Shown here one piece after another: positions 29,097 to 40,174 of a stretch of 64,000 nucleotides of DNA (position 1 is the first letter of the stretch; every line of letters begins with the position of its first letter). A program made the translations under genes and the position numbers. The notes under the pieces were generated by a model. The model did no database searches, was not told the DNA's origin, and saw nothing but the letters and a program-made list of their open reading frames with translations. Origin of the DNA: Heterobilharzia americana (lineage: Eukaryota > Platyhelminthes > Trematoda > Strigeidida > Schistosomatidae); contig OX104127.1 of NCBI GenBank assembly GCA_944470555.2, positions 27,357,661-27,421,660 on the forward strand, read 5' to 3'.

Positions 29097-30284
29097 TAAG
29101 TTAGTAAATCCTAGTTTGTTTTTTTCACTTTTTTGAGAATATAAAAGATGTTTACCTTACACACTTTCAGGCATAAAAGACGAATTCATTACAAAATAAA
29201 CTGAAGCTGTCAATAACTTCTCATGCGTTTATTTTAATTGTCAACAATTTTATAGTAATGTAACCCAAGTCTCCTAATTTTAAATGGCATCCACATCTTT
29301 AGATGAAGGTGAATTAAATAACTACTGATTTCACGACCGACTATTTTAGGTGCTTTCAGTTATGTTTAGAAACCAACGCCCTTGTAAGCAAATGAGCAGC
29401 AATAAACATATACTTTGATGGATGAAGTGCTAACCATTTCATAAAAGAAAACTCTGTTAAGACTTATCTCCCTCCATTAAATTCCACGCCTTCAAATTGG
29501 AGAGTTATACGGAATGAATAAAGCGTCACTGCTTGTTGTTACGTATACCTTGTTAGTTCAGTCGATGTCCTGAACCTTTTGCTTTATCTCCAAATAACCT
29601 AAATACAGACTAATGTAAAAGACCATCGCTTTTGCGTAATTCTTTCAAAAGCTGTTATAAACATAGATGGAAGGCAAGTCCTGAGTAACAATCTTCATAT
29701 GTTGATCAGGTAGTCTAATATCATCACTAAACTTTGTAACGTTCTACTATGATGCTTACCATTTACTATAAGTTTAATATGATTCATTGAGAGAAAATCA
29801 ATAGAATATTTGCGCTTGTATACAAGTATACACGCGAACTGTTTTCTAATCTTCTAAAATTCCCATGCATTTTGAAAAGGGTACATAAGTTATCTCAAAA
29901 TTTCAGACACACACTACTGATGAGTGTCAGCAAGCATTGAAGCTGAATTCAAGGATTTCTACTTATTTCTTGAAAACACCTAAGAACCACAGCTGAATGT
30001 GAAATTAAGTTTTACAAATATAATGTTAACTAATTAAGTAATTGAAGTGTACATTTCTGATCAAAACTGGTTCAGATATACAGTTAGCTACTTTATTTCA
30101 TCTTGTTGATATCCCTCTGATCTAAACAATGAAACTCTATGATATTCATTCATGATATTCACTTCTTCACATTTCATAGCATGGCTCGTAATATCAAAGA
30201 TTTTTCATCCTCATACTCCGTCAGACAAGTAAACAGAAATCCACTCAAAGCACAATATCTTAACTCTAATTACTATCGATGTTA
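29097..30284. other. Unassigned intergenic sequence
   Basis: No gene or repeat recognised. Confidence 0.4.
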
Positions 30285-30410
30285 TTAAGGGTATGTCCTT
30301 CGTAGAAGTCCCATCCTAGGATGAAACGGCTGTCCAATACTCTCATATATTCAATGGTACTCTATATTATGTCGGTCCGCGATGAATACTACTTTGAAAC
30401 TAACCAAGAA
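30285..30410 (+). mobile_element. Hammerhead SINE remnant (beta type)
   Basis: Stem II (GTCCCATCCTAGGAT), GAAAC at 30323-30327 and the GTC-CAATACTC cleavage region remain, with the tail TTCAATGGTACTC...GATGAATACTAC. The CTGANGA box is replaced by CGTAGA, so it is dead. Confidence 0.65.
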
Positions 30411-30934
30411 ACTTGGTTTCGTACAAATACACACATATTCTAAACAAAAGTAAAGTCTGGTGACCTGAAGCCTATACATATGTCTTTCTAGAATAGTGGT
30501 AAGGTTTGGTGTAAATTTTACATGCATTTCACTACCTTGTCTGTAGTTTCATTTTGACAAACGTACAGCAAATACTTTTAGTGTACATTGATTCAAGTTT
30601 CTCAGTGTATCTAATATCCTTTAAAACAGGTATTTTCTCTGAAGTTGGTAAACAATGATAACTCATTTAAGAATCAAGTTGATATAGTCACAAACCTGTA
30701 TGGTCACAAATGACGACAAAAAAGTTTCACCACAGTACGTATCTACAATTTATTGTAAAATCGAAATCGTCTACATTTCTAAGATATTATGTTTATGGAA
30801 GATAAAGGTGTGATAGCCTTTTGCAAAAATCGATCTGAGTTTATGACGAAAGAAGTCAGAGATTTTTGAGTGAATGTCTAACTCCTCTTCACTAATGTTA
30901 CTGTGATAATAATAATCTACTACTACTTAATCTA

Positions 30935-31954
30935 ACTGGATCATGCAGCAAACAGTGAGGAGCACGCTAAACCGGGGAAAAGATCCTAGAAGATTTGGCT
31001 TTTACCGATGACTTGTGTCTAATGTCGCACAAACTCGAGAATCTACAGGCAAAAACTAACAAGTTGAATGTAAAGAAGACAAAGGTGATGAAGATACCCA
31101 ACCAACAACAATAACAATCACCATGAACGGGAGAAACCTGAAGGTAGTAGTCTCTTTCAACCAATCTAGGCAGCATCGTTTCAACTATAGGTGACACAGG
31201 CACAGAAAAGGACGTCAAAACCAGGATCAGAAAGTCAGTCTTCTTTCTACCACCACTTTCTAGCTAGCATATGTCGTTCAGAAAAGGGTGCTTGAGCTGG
31301 TTTTTTCATCAGCTAAAGGTGGTGGCACAGACGACGACGTCAAACCAAGATCGAAAAGACAACAAAACAGGCGTTCATTAACCTGAAACCAGTGTGGAGA
31401 TCTTCCAAACTCAGCATAAAGCATGAACAACATCCAGATTTTCAACACCAATCCAGTCAAGTCAGTGCTTCTATGTGATGCTTGAGAGACTTGGCACATT
31501 ACGAAAGGGATTTCCAACAAACTACAGATATTCATCAACAACTGCCACGTACACTGGCTCGTTACTGAAGATGGAGATCGAATGGCCAGAATAATTAGAA
31601 CAAGCAAGGAGGAACTGTGGCTGGCTAGTTGGCTAGCTGGCTTGTAACGAACCAACCAACAACCTATCACCCAACGAATATGCAGAAGGAAGTGGAGATG
31701 GATTTGACTGGGCATGCGGTTAGAAGACTATTCGGTGACATGACGTGCCAGGCCAGGCGCTCGAGTGGAACTCAGATGGGAAACGGATAGTTGTGCGTCT
31801 GAGGTGAGAGTGACATGTAGAAGATGTTGTGAGGAAGAAATGAGAGTTTGTGGGGAGTGGTTGGGCGTGGTTGAAAAGATTGCAGAGAAGAGAGTGGAAT
31901 GGATATGTGCTACTGAATCGGTATGTTCCACTCGGAACCCAAGTGACAAATAAT
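30935..31954 (+). mobile_element. RTE lineage B 3' fragment, sense
   Basis: Starts at WIMQQTVRS-like sequence, then DLAFTDDLCLMSHKLENLQA (FADDL box as FTDDL), QITMNGRNLK-like, and VWRSSKLSIKHEQHPDFQ, ending at the AACCCAAGTGACAAATAATAA tail near 31954. A foreign stretch at about 31242-31300 interrupts it and is shared with the inverted partner at 34.30-34.35 kb. Confidence 0.8.
31242..31954 (+). repeat. Inverted repeat arm (left) with 33620-34352
   Basis: Positions pair with sum 65574 over 31278-31954 without net indels. Near the distal end, about 20 nt (around 34270-34285) are present only in the right arm. The loop is about 1.66 kb. Several long open frames in the two arms encode the same peptide because of this duplication. 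Confidence 0.92.
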
Positions 31955-33619
31955 AACAGTAATAATTGGCCGCTTATTCTGAGGATAGGAAGCGTGTTTG
32001 TTAGAGATGGAAGTGGCTAGAAACGGGGTATGTGAATATCAATTTATTGCCAAATCCCATTTTGAAAAGGCACCATAATCAAGGTAGACCTTACTTGGAA
32101 ATGTCAGGATGATGCCATAAAACTATTATGTAAAGTCACCTGTGAAATTCAGATTTATTGAAGTGATTGTACTGCTCTCAATTCGCATATCACTACAAGG
32201 TGACTAAGTACAGGATGATGTTGAGTTTTTTAAGCTGTGGTCTCGCATTTAGAGGTATATTGATTAAAAATAGCATAATATGGAGCCAAAAAATCAGGAA
32301 AAAGTTAAGTGAAATAAAGCGTAATTATTTAGTAGGGAAACTCATTTATTGAAGCAGTACATGGAACGGATCATACGTGAAGTTCAGTAGATTTTGTTCA
32401 ATGAGTGTTAAACGAGGATTGGTCAAAATACTATTTTAGGGAGCTAGTAGGATAAACTGGGAAGAGATTTTTTGAGCATTGAAAAAGCCCTGTGAAAAAG
32501 CGTCTACTCACAAAAGTTTACCAATAAATATTTAAGATCCGCAGATAGTAAATTACAGTAAGCAATAAGCCTGTTTTCGTTAAACTCAGCTTCATAGATG
32601 ACGATATTTCTTAAAGAATCAATAAAAGTCTGAAAGCTACACTCAAAAGAACACATTCTGTAGCCATGTTGATCTCTGTCTACAGAATAACATGATCTTT
32701 GGTACAATTCAAAGTTGACAAGTTCTCTTTCAATATCATTTCTAATTGTGTATACAAGTTTATGGGTAGTAGTAACAACATAGAGAGGACAGAGAGAAAG
32801 GCATACCTTAGATTTCTTGAGCATTTACCAGAAAGCCTGAATCGTAGATGAACAAATGCTTTCAGTAGTGCAGTCACTGCGCATATTATCGAGACAGGGC
32901 ATGAAGTAGATACCTTATTATCCATTAAAGTAACCAACAAACAACGTAATTAAACCTTTTCAAGTTCGATCAGTCCGTAGACACCAAATAACTGAGGCCA
33001 CAACTGTGTTCACAAAGAAGCGGTGATGAATTTTCCTTTGCCCTGACAAACTTGTCTTTTACTATCCTTCTAATTTGATGACATAATCCTTCTACTGGAA
33101 CTTCCTCTGTTCGTACATAATTTTCATGATCATTCTACCAACTGAGTTCAACTCATTTTATTCTTACATGATTTGTTCATTGTTTATCATCAACTGGCCA
33201 ATTTGTTAATCATCTTGTGTAATCTTTTGTTACTGTGTGTATTATTTTCTTGGACTTTCTATTGAATCACATTTATGACTGAAACTTCTTGCCAAGACTT
33301 GTCAGCTTCATCTGAATATTTGTATTCTATACTAAACCATGTTGTTCTGTGTTGTCCAACCTCATTTAAGTGTAAAAAGTATATTCAGATTATTTTGTTC
33401 TATGATACTTAAATGTTTTAGGTTGAAAGCTGTTGACAATAAACCGGTGAAATGAATTGGTATCATGTCATATCTATAATTCAAACTCCAAGATCTTTGG
33501 GAATTTGACTCAAAAAGGGAGTAATTTCTATACTTTAAAGGTCATTGTACTTTGCTATTGGGATGAAAATACTTGAGAAGTAATAGGTATACTTTGTTAG
33601 ACTAAGTATTTATTATTAT
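31955..33619. other. Loop between the RTE inverted arms
   Basis: Minus-strand open frames at 32504-32824 and 32680-32940 show no domain that I recognise. Nothing else is assigned. Confidence 0.35.
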
Positions 33620-34352
33620 AATATTTGTCCCTTGGGCTCCTAGTGGAACATACCGATTCAGTAGCACATATCCATTCCACTCTCTTCTCTGCAATCTTTT
33701 CAACCACGCCCAACCACTCCCCACAAACTCTCATTTCTTCCTCACAACATCTTCTACATGTCACTCTCACCTCAGACGCACAACTATCCGTTTCCCATCT
33801 GAGTTCCACTCGAGCGCCTGGCCTGGCACGTCATGTCACCGAATAGTCTTCTAACCGCATGCCCAGTCAAATCCATCTCCACTTCCTTCTGCATATTCGT
33901 TGGATGATAGGTTGTTGGTTGGTTCGTTACAAGCCAGCTAGCCAACTAGCCAGCCACAGTTCCTCCTTGCTTGTTCTAATTATTCTGGCCATTCGATCTC
34001 CATCTTCAGTAACGAGCCAGTGTACGTGGCAGTTGTTGATGAATATCTGTAGTTTGTTGGAAATCCCTTTCGTAATGTGCCAAGTCTCTCAAGCATCACA
34101 TAGAAGCACTGACTTGACTGGATTGGTGTTGAAAATCTGGATGTTGTTCATGCTTTATGCTGAGTTTGGAAGATCTCCACACTGGTTTCAGGTTAATGAA
34201 CGCCTGTTTTGTTGTCTTTTCGATCTTGGTTTTGACGTCGTCGTCTGTGCCACCGCCTTTAGCTGAAACGGTCAATTGGTCCAATGAAAAAACCAGCTCA
34301 AACACCCTTTTCTGAACGTCATATGCTAGCTAGAAAGTGGTGGTAGGTAGAA
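33620..34352 (-). mobile_element. RTE lineage B 3' fragment, antisense, right inverted arm
   Basis: Begins at the ATTTGTCCCTTGGG tail end and continues to about 34265 in element sequence. It then shares non-element flank (AACCAGCTCAAACACCC...CTAGCTAGAAAGTGGTGG) with the left arm. The shared flank shows that a block larger than the element was duplicated and inverted. Confidence 0.85.
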
Positions 34353-35984
34353 AACTGACCTTTCGTCAACTGAGCACTCAATCAGTCTTGAACATCTGGA
34401 ATTAACAAGCACTTTGTTTCGAATATGTTCTAAATTACCTACACATCTCTTCCCATTCTGTCTGTATACACCTAAACGTATTAATGATAACTCATAATCT
34501 GGTTCCGAAGAAGATATCATTTATGAGTATTGGGTTCAAATGAGATAAATTGGCATCGATACTGAAGGAAAGATTTTGTAAAGCACTGAATAAGACTTTT
34601 TTTCGCCCACCTTCGGATTGTTTTTCTGCAGTCAACAACTAATTCAAGAGTGTGGAAAGGATAAACTACTAATTTGGGCCACCTCCCTACGTGTTTGCCA
34701 ATTCGCCTTCTCTATTTAAGTTGATTACATAGAGCATACAAATCATGCTCGATCCTAGCACTTCTCCAAACACGATCCAGTATGACGGTTTAAAGGAGAG
34801 TGTTTAAGCTATCAACAGCTCGAATCTTGAGCATTAGGTTGTCTCTGGTCACTGCGCTTCACAAGAATCCTCTTTCAAAGCTATTTATGACGTTAAATCA
34901 AACATTTTGAGGGGAATGCGTATTCACAACCTTGACACGGCAGAAGCTTTGGCAATCCAGCCATTCAAACCCATCTTTACATTCAAAAGAGATACTTAAA
35001 GTCTCTAATTTTATCTTGTTCATAACTTCTGTAAGATATTTTATTCTTTTCTTTGTTTAATGTTTGTTTATTAATGATAATTTGGTTGGTTGTGGCTAGC
35101 AGAAGAATCCGGGGCGCACGTTTGTTTATTTATTGGAATTTTATCAACAATTTTTGATGACCTTTAAGTTAACATTCTAGCCATCATTCACTGTTTTTAC
35201 TGTTTTTATACTGACCCCTAACCTACTGATGATCACATATTTTGTTGTAACTGTGATTATGATTGTACAGTTTTTGAAAATGATTCATCGAAAAGAAGAT
35301 TTTCTTCTCTGAGTCATCTTCTGTTAATCTTCGTATTTTATCAAATTAATCGCAAAATGTTTCATCATTTGACCTCATTTATGTCTTTATATCAAAAGAT
35401 TTTGTTTATTGACGTTTTTCCAAAAGTAGCTAATATGAATTTGATCAAATGAGGGTCAGAAAATCAAAAACTTCCTGGTACATATGGAATATTTCTTTAA
35501 AAACCATTTCAACTTTGATGAACCACTTTACAGCCTTGATTTTGGAAACTTGTTTTAGTGCCACAGAGTGATGACTACAGTTGAATGAAAAACTAAACAT
35601 TGATGAAGTGCTAATTAACAGCCTCCGGGTTACCAACTCAATAATTTTCTATATGATCTAGGGAAAATAGCTTCTGGGCAGGCACCAGATTTGCTTGAGT
35701 TAAAACCATTTACTCACTTGACAGATAGATGAGGTTTCTGGTGATCAAGGTGTGGATGAAACTTTGCCGGTAGACTGAATTCCGTATATCACCTGTTAGA
35801 TCAGTCCGATTACAGCCTGGGGGCTGCTGATCAGAATCCAACTAGTACTTAGTCTCCTACAACCAAACTTGAAAATTTCAAAGCATAAATGCATTATAGC
35901 GCTACTTAAAAATAAAAGCAGTTAGCAGAATCGTGATGATCTCTTCACAACCTCGAAAGAAAGATGGCTTTTTTTCATCTTGGT
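34353..35984. other. Unassigned intergenic sequence
   Basis: No gene recognised. At about 35090-35125 the string GTGGCTAGCAGAAGAATCC resembles the minus-strand end of an alpha-type Sm-alpha repeat (compare 57376), followed by the GATTGTACAG repeat at 35.26 kb. Confidence 0.35.
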
Positions 35985-36130
35985 AACTAGCATTGGAATT
36001 CAGGATGCGCGTTTCATAGTATTTATGACTCACTAGATGTATATACATGTATCCCAGGGAGTAATTTTGTTTCCACTGGGACTCGAACCCAGTACCGATC
36101 ATTTTCAAACGCCGAAAAACTCGGACATAT
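35985..36130 (-). mobile_element. Sm-alpha-type hammerhead SINE, minus copy of pair B
   Basis: Read on the minus strand, a B-box GGGTTCGAGTCCC (36080s) is followed by a hammerhead region TAGTGAGTC...ACTATGAAACGCGCATC, then CTGAATTCCAATGCTAG. The first core box is CTAGTGA and the cleavage triplet is ATC with a degraded stem II. Predicted inactive. Confidence 0.7.
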
Positions 36131-36194
36131 ATAGCAACGGAAAGTAAAAGTATCAAAACAACAGTTGATACCCACTCAACAACAGGGTGTTCTT

Positions 36195-36355
36195 GCATCT
36201 CAGTGGTCTAATGGCGTCTGAACCTGTGAGTACTGCATTCGAGTCCTAGTGGGAAAATCACTCACTAGGGTCCAGGCACATCCAACTGGTGAGCCTCAAG
36301 TAGGACGAAATGCGCGTCCTGAATTTCAATGCTAGTCACAAAAATGAGTATAACA
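36195..36355 (+). mobile_element. Sm-alpha-type hammerhead SINE, plus copy of pair B
   Basis: The A-box-like CTCAGTGGTCTAATGGCGT and B-box-like GCATTCGAGTCC are followed by a hammerhead: CTGGTGA at 36286-36292 (A6 changed to G), stem II GCCTCAAGTAGGAC, GAAAT at 36307-36311, GTC at 36316-36318, then CTGAATTTC. The layout matches the canonical Sm-alpha hammerhead. The A6 change predicts loss of activity. The heads of the two copies face each other about 65 nt apart. Confidence 0.8.
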
Positions 36356-37480
36356 TCATAAATATCTGGCATGTCAAGGCATAAGAGTCACACTGGAACC
36401 CACCTCCCAACAAACACCAAGCAATTTAGCTTGATAGAGCAGCGGTATATTACAGTTATCAAAACGAGATGGCTTTTACTTTAGTTAGCGAGAAAAACAG
36501 TACATTCCTTCAGCCGTTATATTCATTTGAACCTAGCTAAACTTTAACTCTACTAACCCTGTAAATCCAGTTCGTACTTCTTCCTGTTAAATTTGAAGTT
36601 TAAGGATAACATTTACTAATAATTATTTTACTATTCTAGAAGCATGTGAAGGTATTGTGAGTTGTTTTGATACGAACTTCAAAACTTCTCCATATTTTAC
36701 TGAACCTGAAGTGTATGTTTATCACTCGGTCTAATTAGGATTTTTACCAGTATTCTCTTTTCATCGGATTCTATGAATAAGCCAATTTAAAACACTTATA
36801 TTCGGTAATAACATGGAGTTAAGTTATAAGTGTTGGTGGTACCTAACAAATGTCATTTACTAGATAGAACGTATTTTTCACAAAGTAATTACTAAATTCC
36901 TAGAAGAACAGATACTCAGAGCATAACAACATCAATGATCATTTTATACTGTTCACCTTTATACTGTTCTATTTGATAAGAAGCTGGAAAGTAAAAACCT
37001 GTACATATTGCACAGAAATATCTGAAAAACAGAGATATCATTGTTTCATTTCAAGAATTAACTCAACCTATCAGTTCTCCTCATCTCAAAAAGTTACTTC
37101 AAATATAAGGAGAGAATTATGAAAATTGTGAAACTACTTTCTTATTCAACATTGAAAATTGTCATACAAATAAGTGAAATGAACAAATTATATAAAACAT
37201 AACAAATAGGTATTCACAATATATATATTTACAAGATATATGTAGCTAGAATCTTGATAACTTCACTGTTTCATACTTTATATCAAGACTAACTATAGAC
37301 TAAGGGATATGAACAATCGTCATAATGATAAAGAAGTTAAACTTCAGCATTATAAGTAAAGAATGAATCTCCATCAGTGTATTTAGCTTACATTGTTCAC
37401 AGACAGAAAGAATATTTCAAACAATCAGTTCCCAATATAAACTTCGACAAAACAATAAGAAAGATGTAAATTTTATGAAC
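36356..37480. other. Unassigned AT-rich sequence
   Basis: No gene or repeat recognised. Confidence 0.4.
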
Positions 37481-37489
37481 CATGTTATG

Positions 37490-38165
37490 TATTTACGCAA
37501 CGCATTTCAAACTGTCTGATCATACACTTACATGTCATATGTATTTATGTGAAAATTCATGAGGTTAACACGTGAGAAAAAGAAAGTAAATCAAGTAGGA
37601 AAATTGAATTAAAGTCCAGATTACAATGAAAATCAACAGAGAGAAAATAATACTACATCGAACTTTGTTTTCACAGTTGAATTTACCAAAGGAGATTTAC
37701 TTTGATAACAAATTGTTAATGAACACACAAAGGCGGTTTGAACTTTCTAATAGCTAAGGCCTCAGCAAATTTAAGGATCTGTTCCCAACACGTCTTGTAA
37801 ATAGGTCTGAAAGAAAGTAGTCATATCAATCCTGTGACCTGTCTCAAAGATGTTTTGCAATCGAAGAACTTGGACAACTGCTACCAAAGTATGTGGGTTC
37901 AGGTGATTTAATTTGCTTCTGAAGTCACTTTGGAATATGTTCCCACGCTCTTACTTGCATGAATCTATGAGTCATCCCTGCATATTTGTCACCACAGGTA
38001 CATTTGAATTGGTAGATGCAGTGGGATACGACACTATCGTTCAAATGCTGCAGGGGTTTGGGAGAATATACGGGCCTGGTAGTTCCTATTAATCGAAGCC
38101 TGGCTTCATAGTAAGTCCTTCTACCAGCGGTGTTAAGTCTCTTCATAAGACAACACAGTCCAGCC
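37490..38165 (-). mobile_element. Penelope-like element C-terminal fragment with GIY-YIG-type module
   Basis: The minus-strand frame at 38146-37925 reads RLNTAGRRTYYEARLRLIG, then SHCIYQFKCTCGDKYAGMTH and RFMQVRAWEHIPK. Translation continues past a stop with SSCPSSSIAKHL and ...SLNLLRP. CIYQFKCTCGDKYAG is the degenerate GIY...YIG core of PLE endonucleases, with YIG as YAG. Sequence at 37500-37560 matches the 3' flank of the 52.5-kb copy and is taken as PLE 3' UTR. Confidence 0.75.
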
Positions 38166-38744
38166 TGACTTTTATAAGGGTGAAATGGGATGAATTAGGA
38201 GTACTATTCTTGAACATTTAACCAATTCTAACCATTTAACTGATCTAAACAATAATTTTAAACTTATCTGTCGGATTCAGTCAAGAAATAACTCACTTTT
38301 TCCCCGTCGCATACTCCTAAAGACAGCAAAGACCTCGGCTATCCATGGACTAAAGCTTGACCTTTGTGTGCAGACGAAGTATGCGCAATCTTTCTCTTTA
38401 CCTTCATCTTAATTTGGTCTTGATTTATTTCAATCCTCTTTATTTTTTCAGCTTTCCCTTTGTTAGGTTAATCTTTGTATTGGTATATTGTCATTATCAG
38501 TATTATTGTTAAATTTACAGTTAATAATTTCTGGTGTTTAGTCTTCCCAATAATTGCAACTTTTAACAAAACATTTTCTATTTATCTCAGTTAACTTGTC
38601 ACATTTACATTACCTAACCATTTGGTTATTTATTAACCTTAACATGTTTTCACATCTTTGCAATCTGTACGCACTCCAAGCAGGATTTAAAAAATCTTTC
38701 TAAACCTCTTTTTGTTATCACTCAACTTTTACACTATCATCATT
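38166..38744. other. Unassigned sequence with a copy of the unnamed repeat
   Basis: About 38310-38500 aligns with 26330-26500 (unnamed dispersed repeat). Otherwise nothing is recognised. Confidence 0.45.
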
Positions 38745-38960
38745 GACTGACATCAGTTAGGGAACCATTGAAAATCTAGGAGCACTGGACAGCCGTTTCG
38801 TCCTAGTATGGGACTCTTTGGCAGTACGCACCCATAACCCTGCTAGGGATCGAACCCAGGACCTTCAGGTTTCACGGAGAACGCGTTAACCATCCAGCCA
38901 CTAGGTGGGTTTCAAGTGGTTCACATTCCAACTTCTGTCAATTCACGACATAGTGCGACT
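38745..38960 (-). mobile_element. Hammerhead SINE (beta type), minus copy of pair C
   Basis: The hammerhead region at 38779-38835, read on the minus strand, has a perfect stem II GTCCCATACTAGGAC, then GAAAC and GTC. The first box, however, is CCAAAGA in place of CTGAGGA. The head has a good B-box (GGTTCGATCCC, rc near 38848-38858) and an A-box. It may be the best-preserved pol III head in the window, with a dead ribozyme. Confidence 0.75.
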
Positions 38961-39114
38961 ATCACCTAAGGTCTTCAGTTAGCATCCACTTCACTTCGGA
39001 CTGGTTCACCCTATAGGTCATGACTTCTCATTAGAGCATCATGTTATCCATCTGGAACCAAGTCACTAATGAGCACTATAGAGTAATAGATTTTTGAGAC
39101 GAACGGGGATTTAT

Positions 39115-39240
39115 AATTTAGAAGTAGTATTTATCGTGCTGAGGAGTCCCATACTAGAACGAGACAGCTGTCCAGTGCTCACAGATTTTCAATGGCTCCC
39201 CAAATGATGTTAGTCCATGATGAGCACTACTTCTAAATTA
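39115..39240 (+). mobile_element. Hammerhead SINE (beta type), plus copy of pair C
   Basis: CTGAGGA at 39139-39145, stem II GTCCCATACTAGAAC, GAGAC at 39161-39165 (A14 changed to G), GTC at 39170-39172, then CAGTGCTC. The tRNA-like head is missing. Predicted inactive. Confidence 0.75.
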
Positions 39241-39341
39241 AAAATCCCCATTCGTCTCAAAATTACTATTGCATTATCAGTTAGCGACATTACTATAACT
39301 ATAACCACCATTATTCTTATTCTAACCTCCCACTGTTTACG

Positions 39342-39343
<2 letters not shown>

Positions 39344-39411
<68 letters not shown>
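39344..39411. repeat. (TA)n microsatellite
   Basis: About 34 TA units, followed by GTACAGCTTGAA as at 26.88 kb. Confidence 0.95.
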
Positions 39412-39414
<3 letters not shown>

Positions 39415-39429
39415 AATGTACAGCTTGAA

Positions 39430-40059
39430 TACAGCCGAATATCTTTTTCCCATTGTCACATCACAGAATGTAGGTTAAAATAATCAGTATTATGGATAAC
39501 ACAAAACATATCCGTTGGATGCAACTTTTAGAGTTTCAGTAATGCTCACTTTTGTGTTCATAATGCTTCAAATTACGACAAGATGATTAAATTAAAAAAG
39601 GCTGTAATTTTAAAAATTTATGGAAGTGTGTATTTGTTTTCAGTTTAGATGACAGAAGTGTTATAAAGTGATGACTTCTAATAGATGAAGTGAAAATCAT
39701 ACGAATTCAGTGTTAAATGTGAAAAGTATTGCGCATCGCAACTATGTGAAATTATATAAAAGTACTAATAATAAAGATCATATAGTTAATAATACACGCG
39801 ATAAATCTTTCGTGAATAGCGAAGGTGATAAAAGTCGGGAACTGAAATGCGCATGTACTTTCGAATATTCAAAAACAACTTCTTATACCCCATAGGAGTA
39901 GTGGAAGCCAAGTAGTGATACACATTACTTTTGAATACACAAGTTATATTTCATTGTCCTGATTCCCACTGCTCTTGCACTACATGGGTGAGGCAGTCAA
40001 GAAACATTCAGCAAATTAATGTAACCCTATTTATAGAATGATAAGCCATAATATTATTA
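39430..40059. other. Unassigned sequence
   Basis: No gene or repeat recognised. Confidence 0.4.
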
Positions 40060-40123
40060 TTTATCATTGTACCTTGGAACCCTAGTGGAAAGTAGGGCTT
40101 CAGTAGCACGTCTTCATTTCACC

Positions 40124-40174
<51 letters not shown>

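Noticed and set aside
32504..32940. Overlapping minus frames in the loop between RTE arms as a gene
   Set aside because: No recognisable domain and low complexity of evidence; left unassigned.
31278..34305. Several frames of 62-145 codons with matching peptides in both arms
   Set aside because: Antisense readings of RTE lineage B 3' sequence, matched because the arms are inverted copies.
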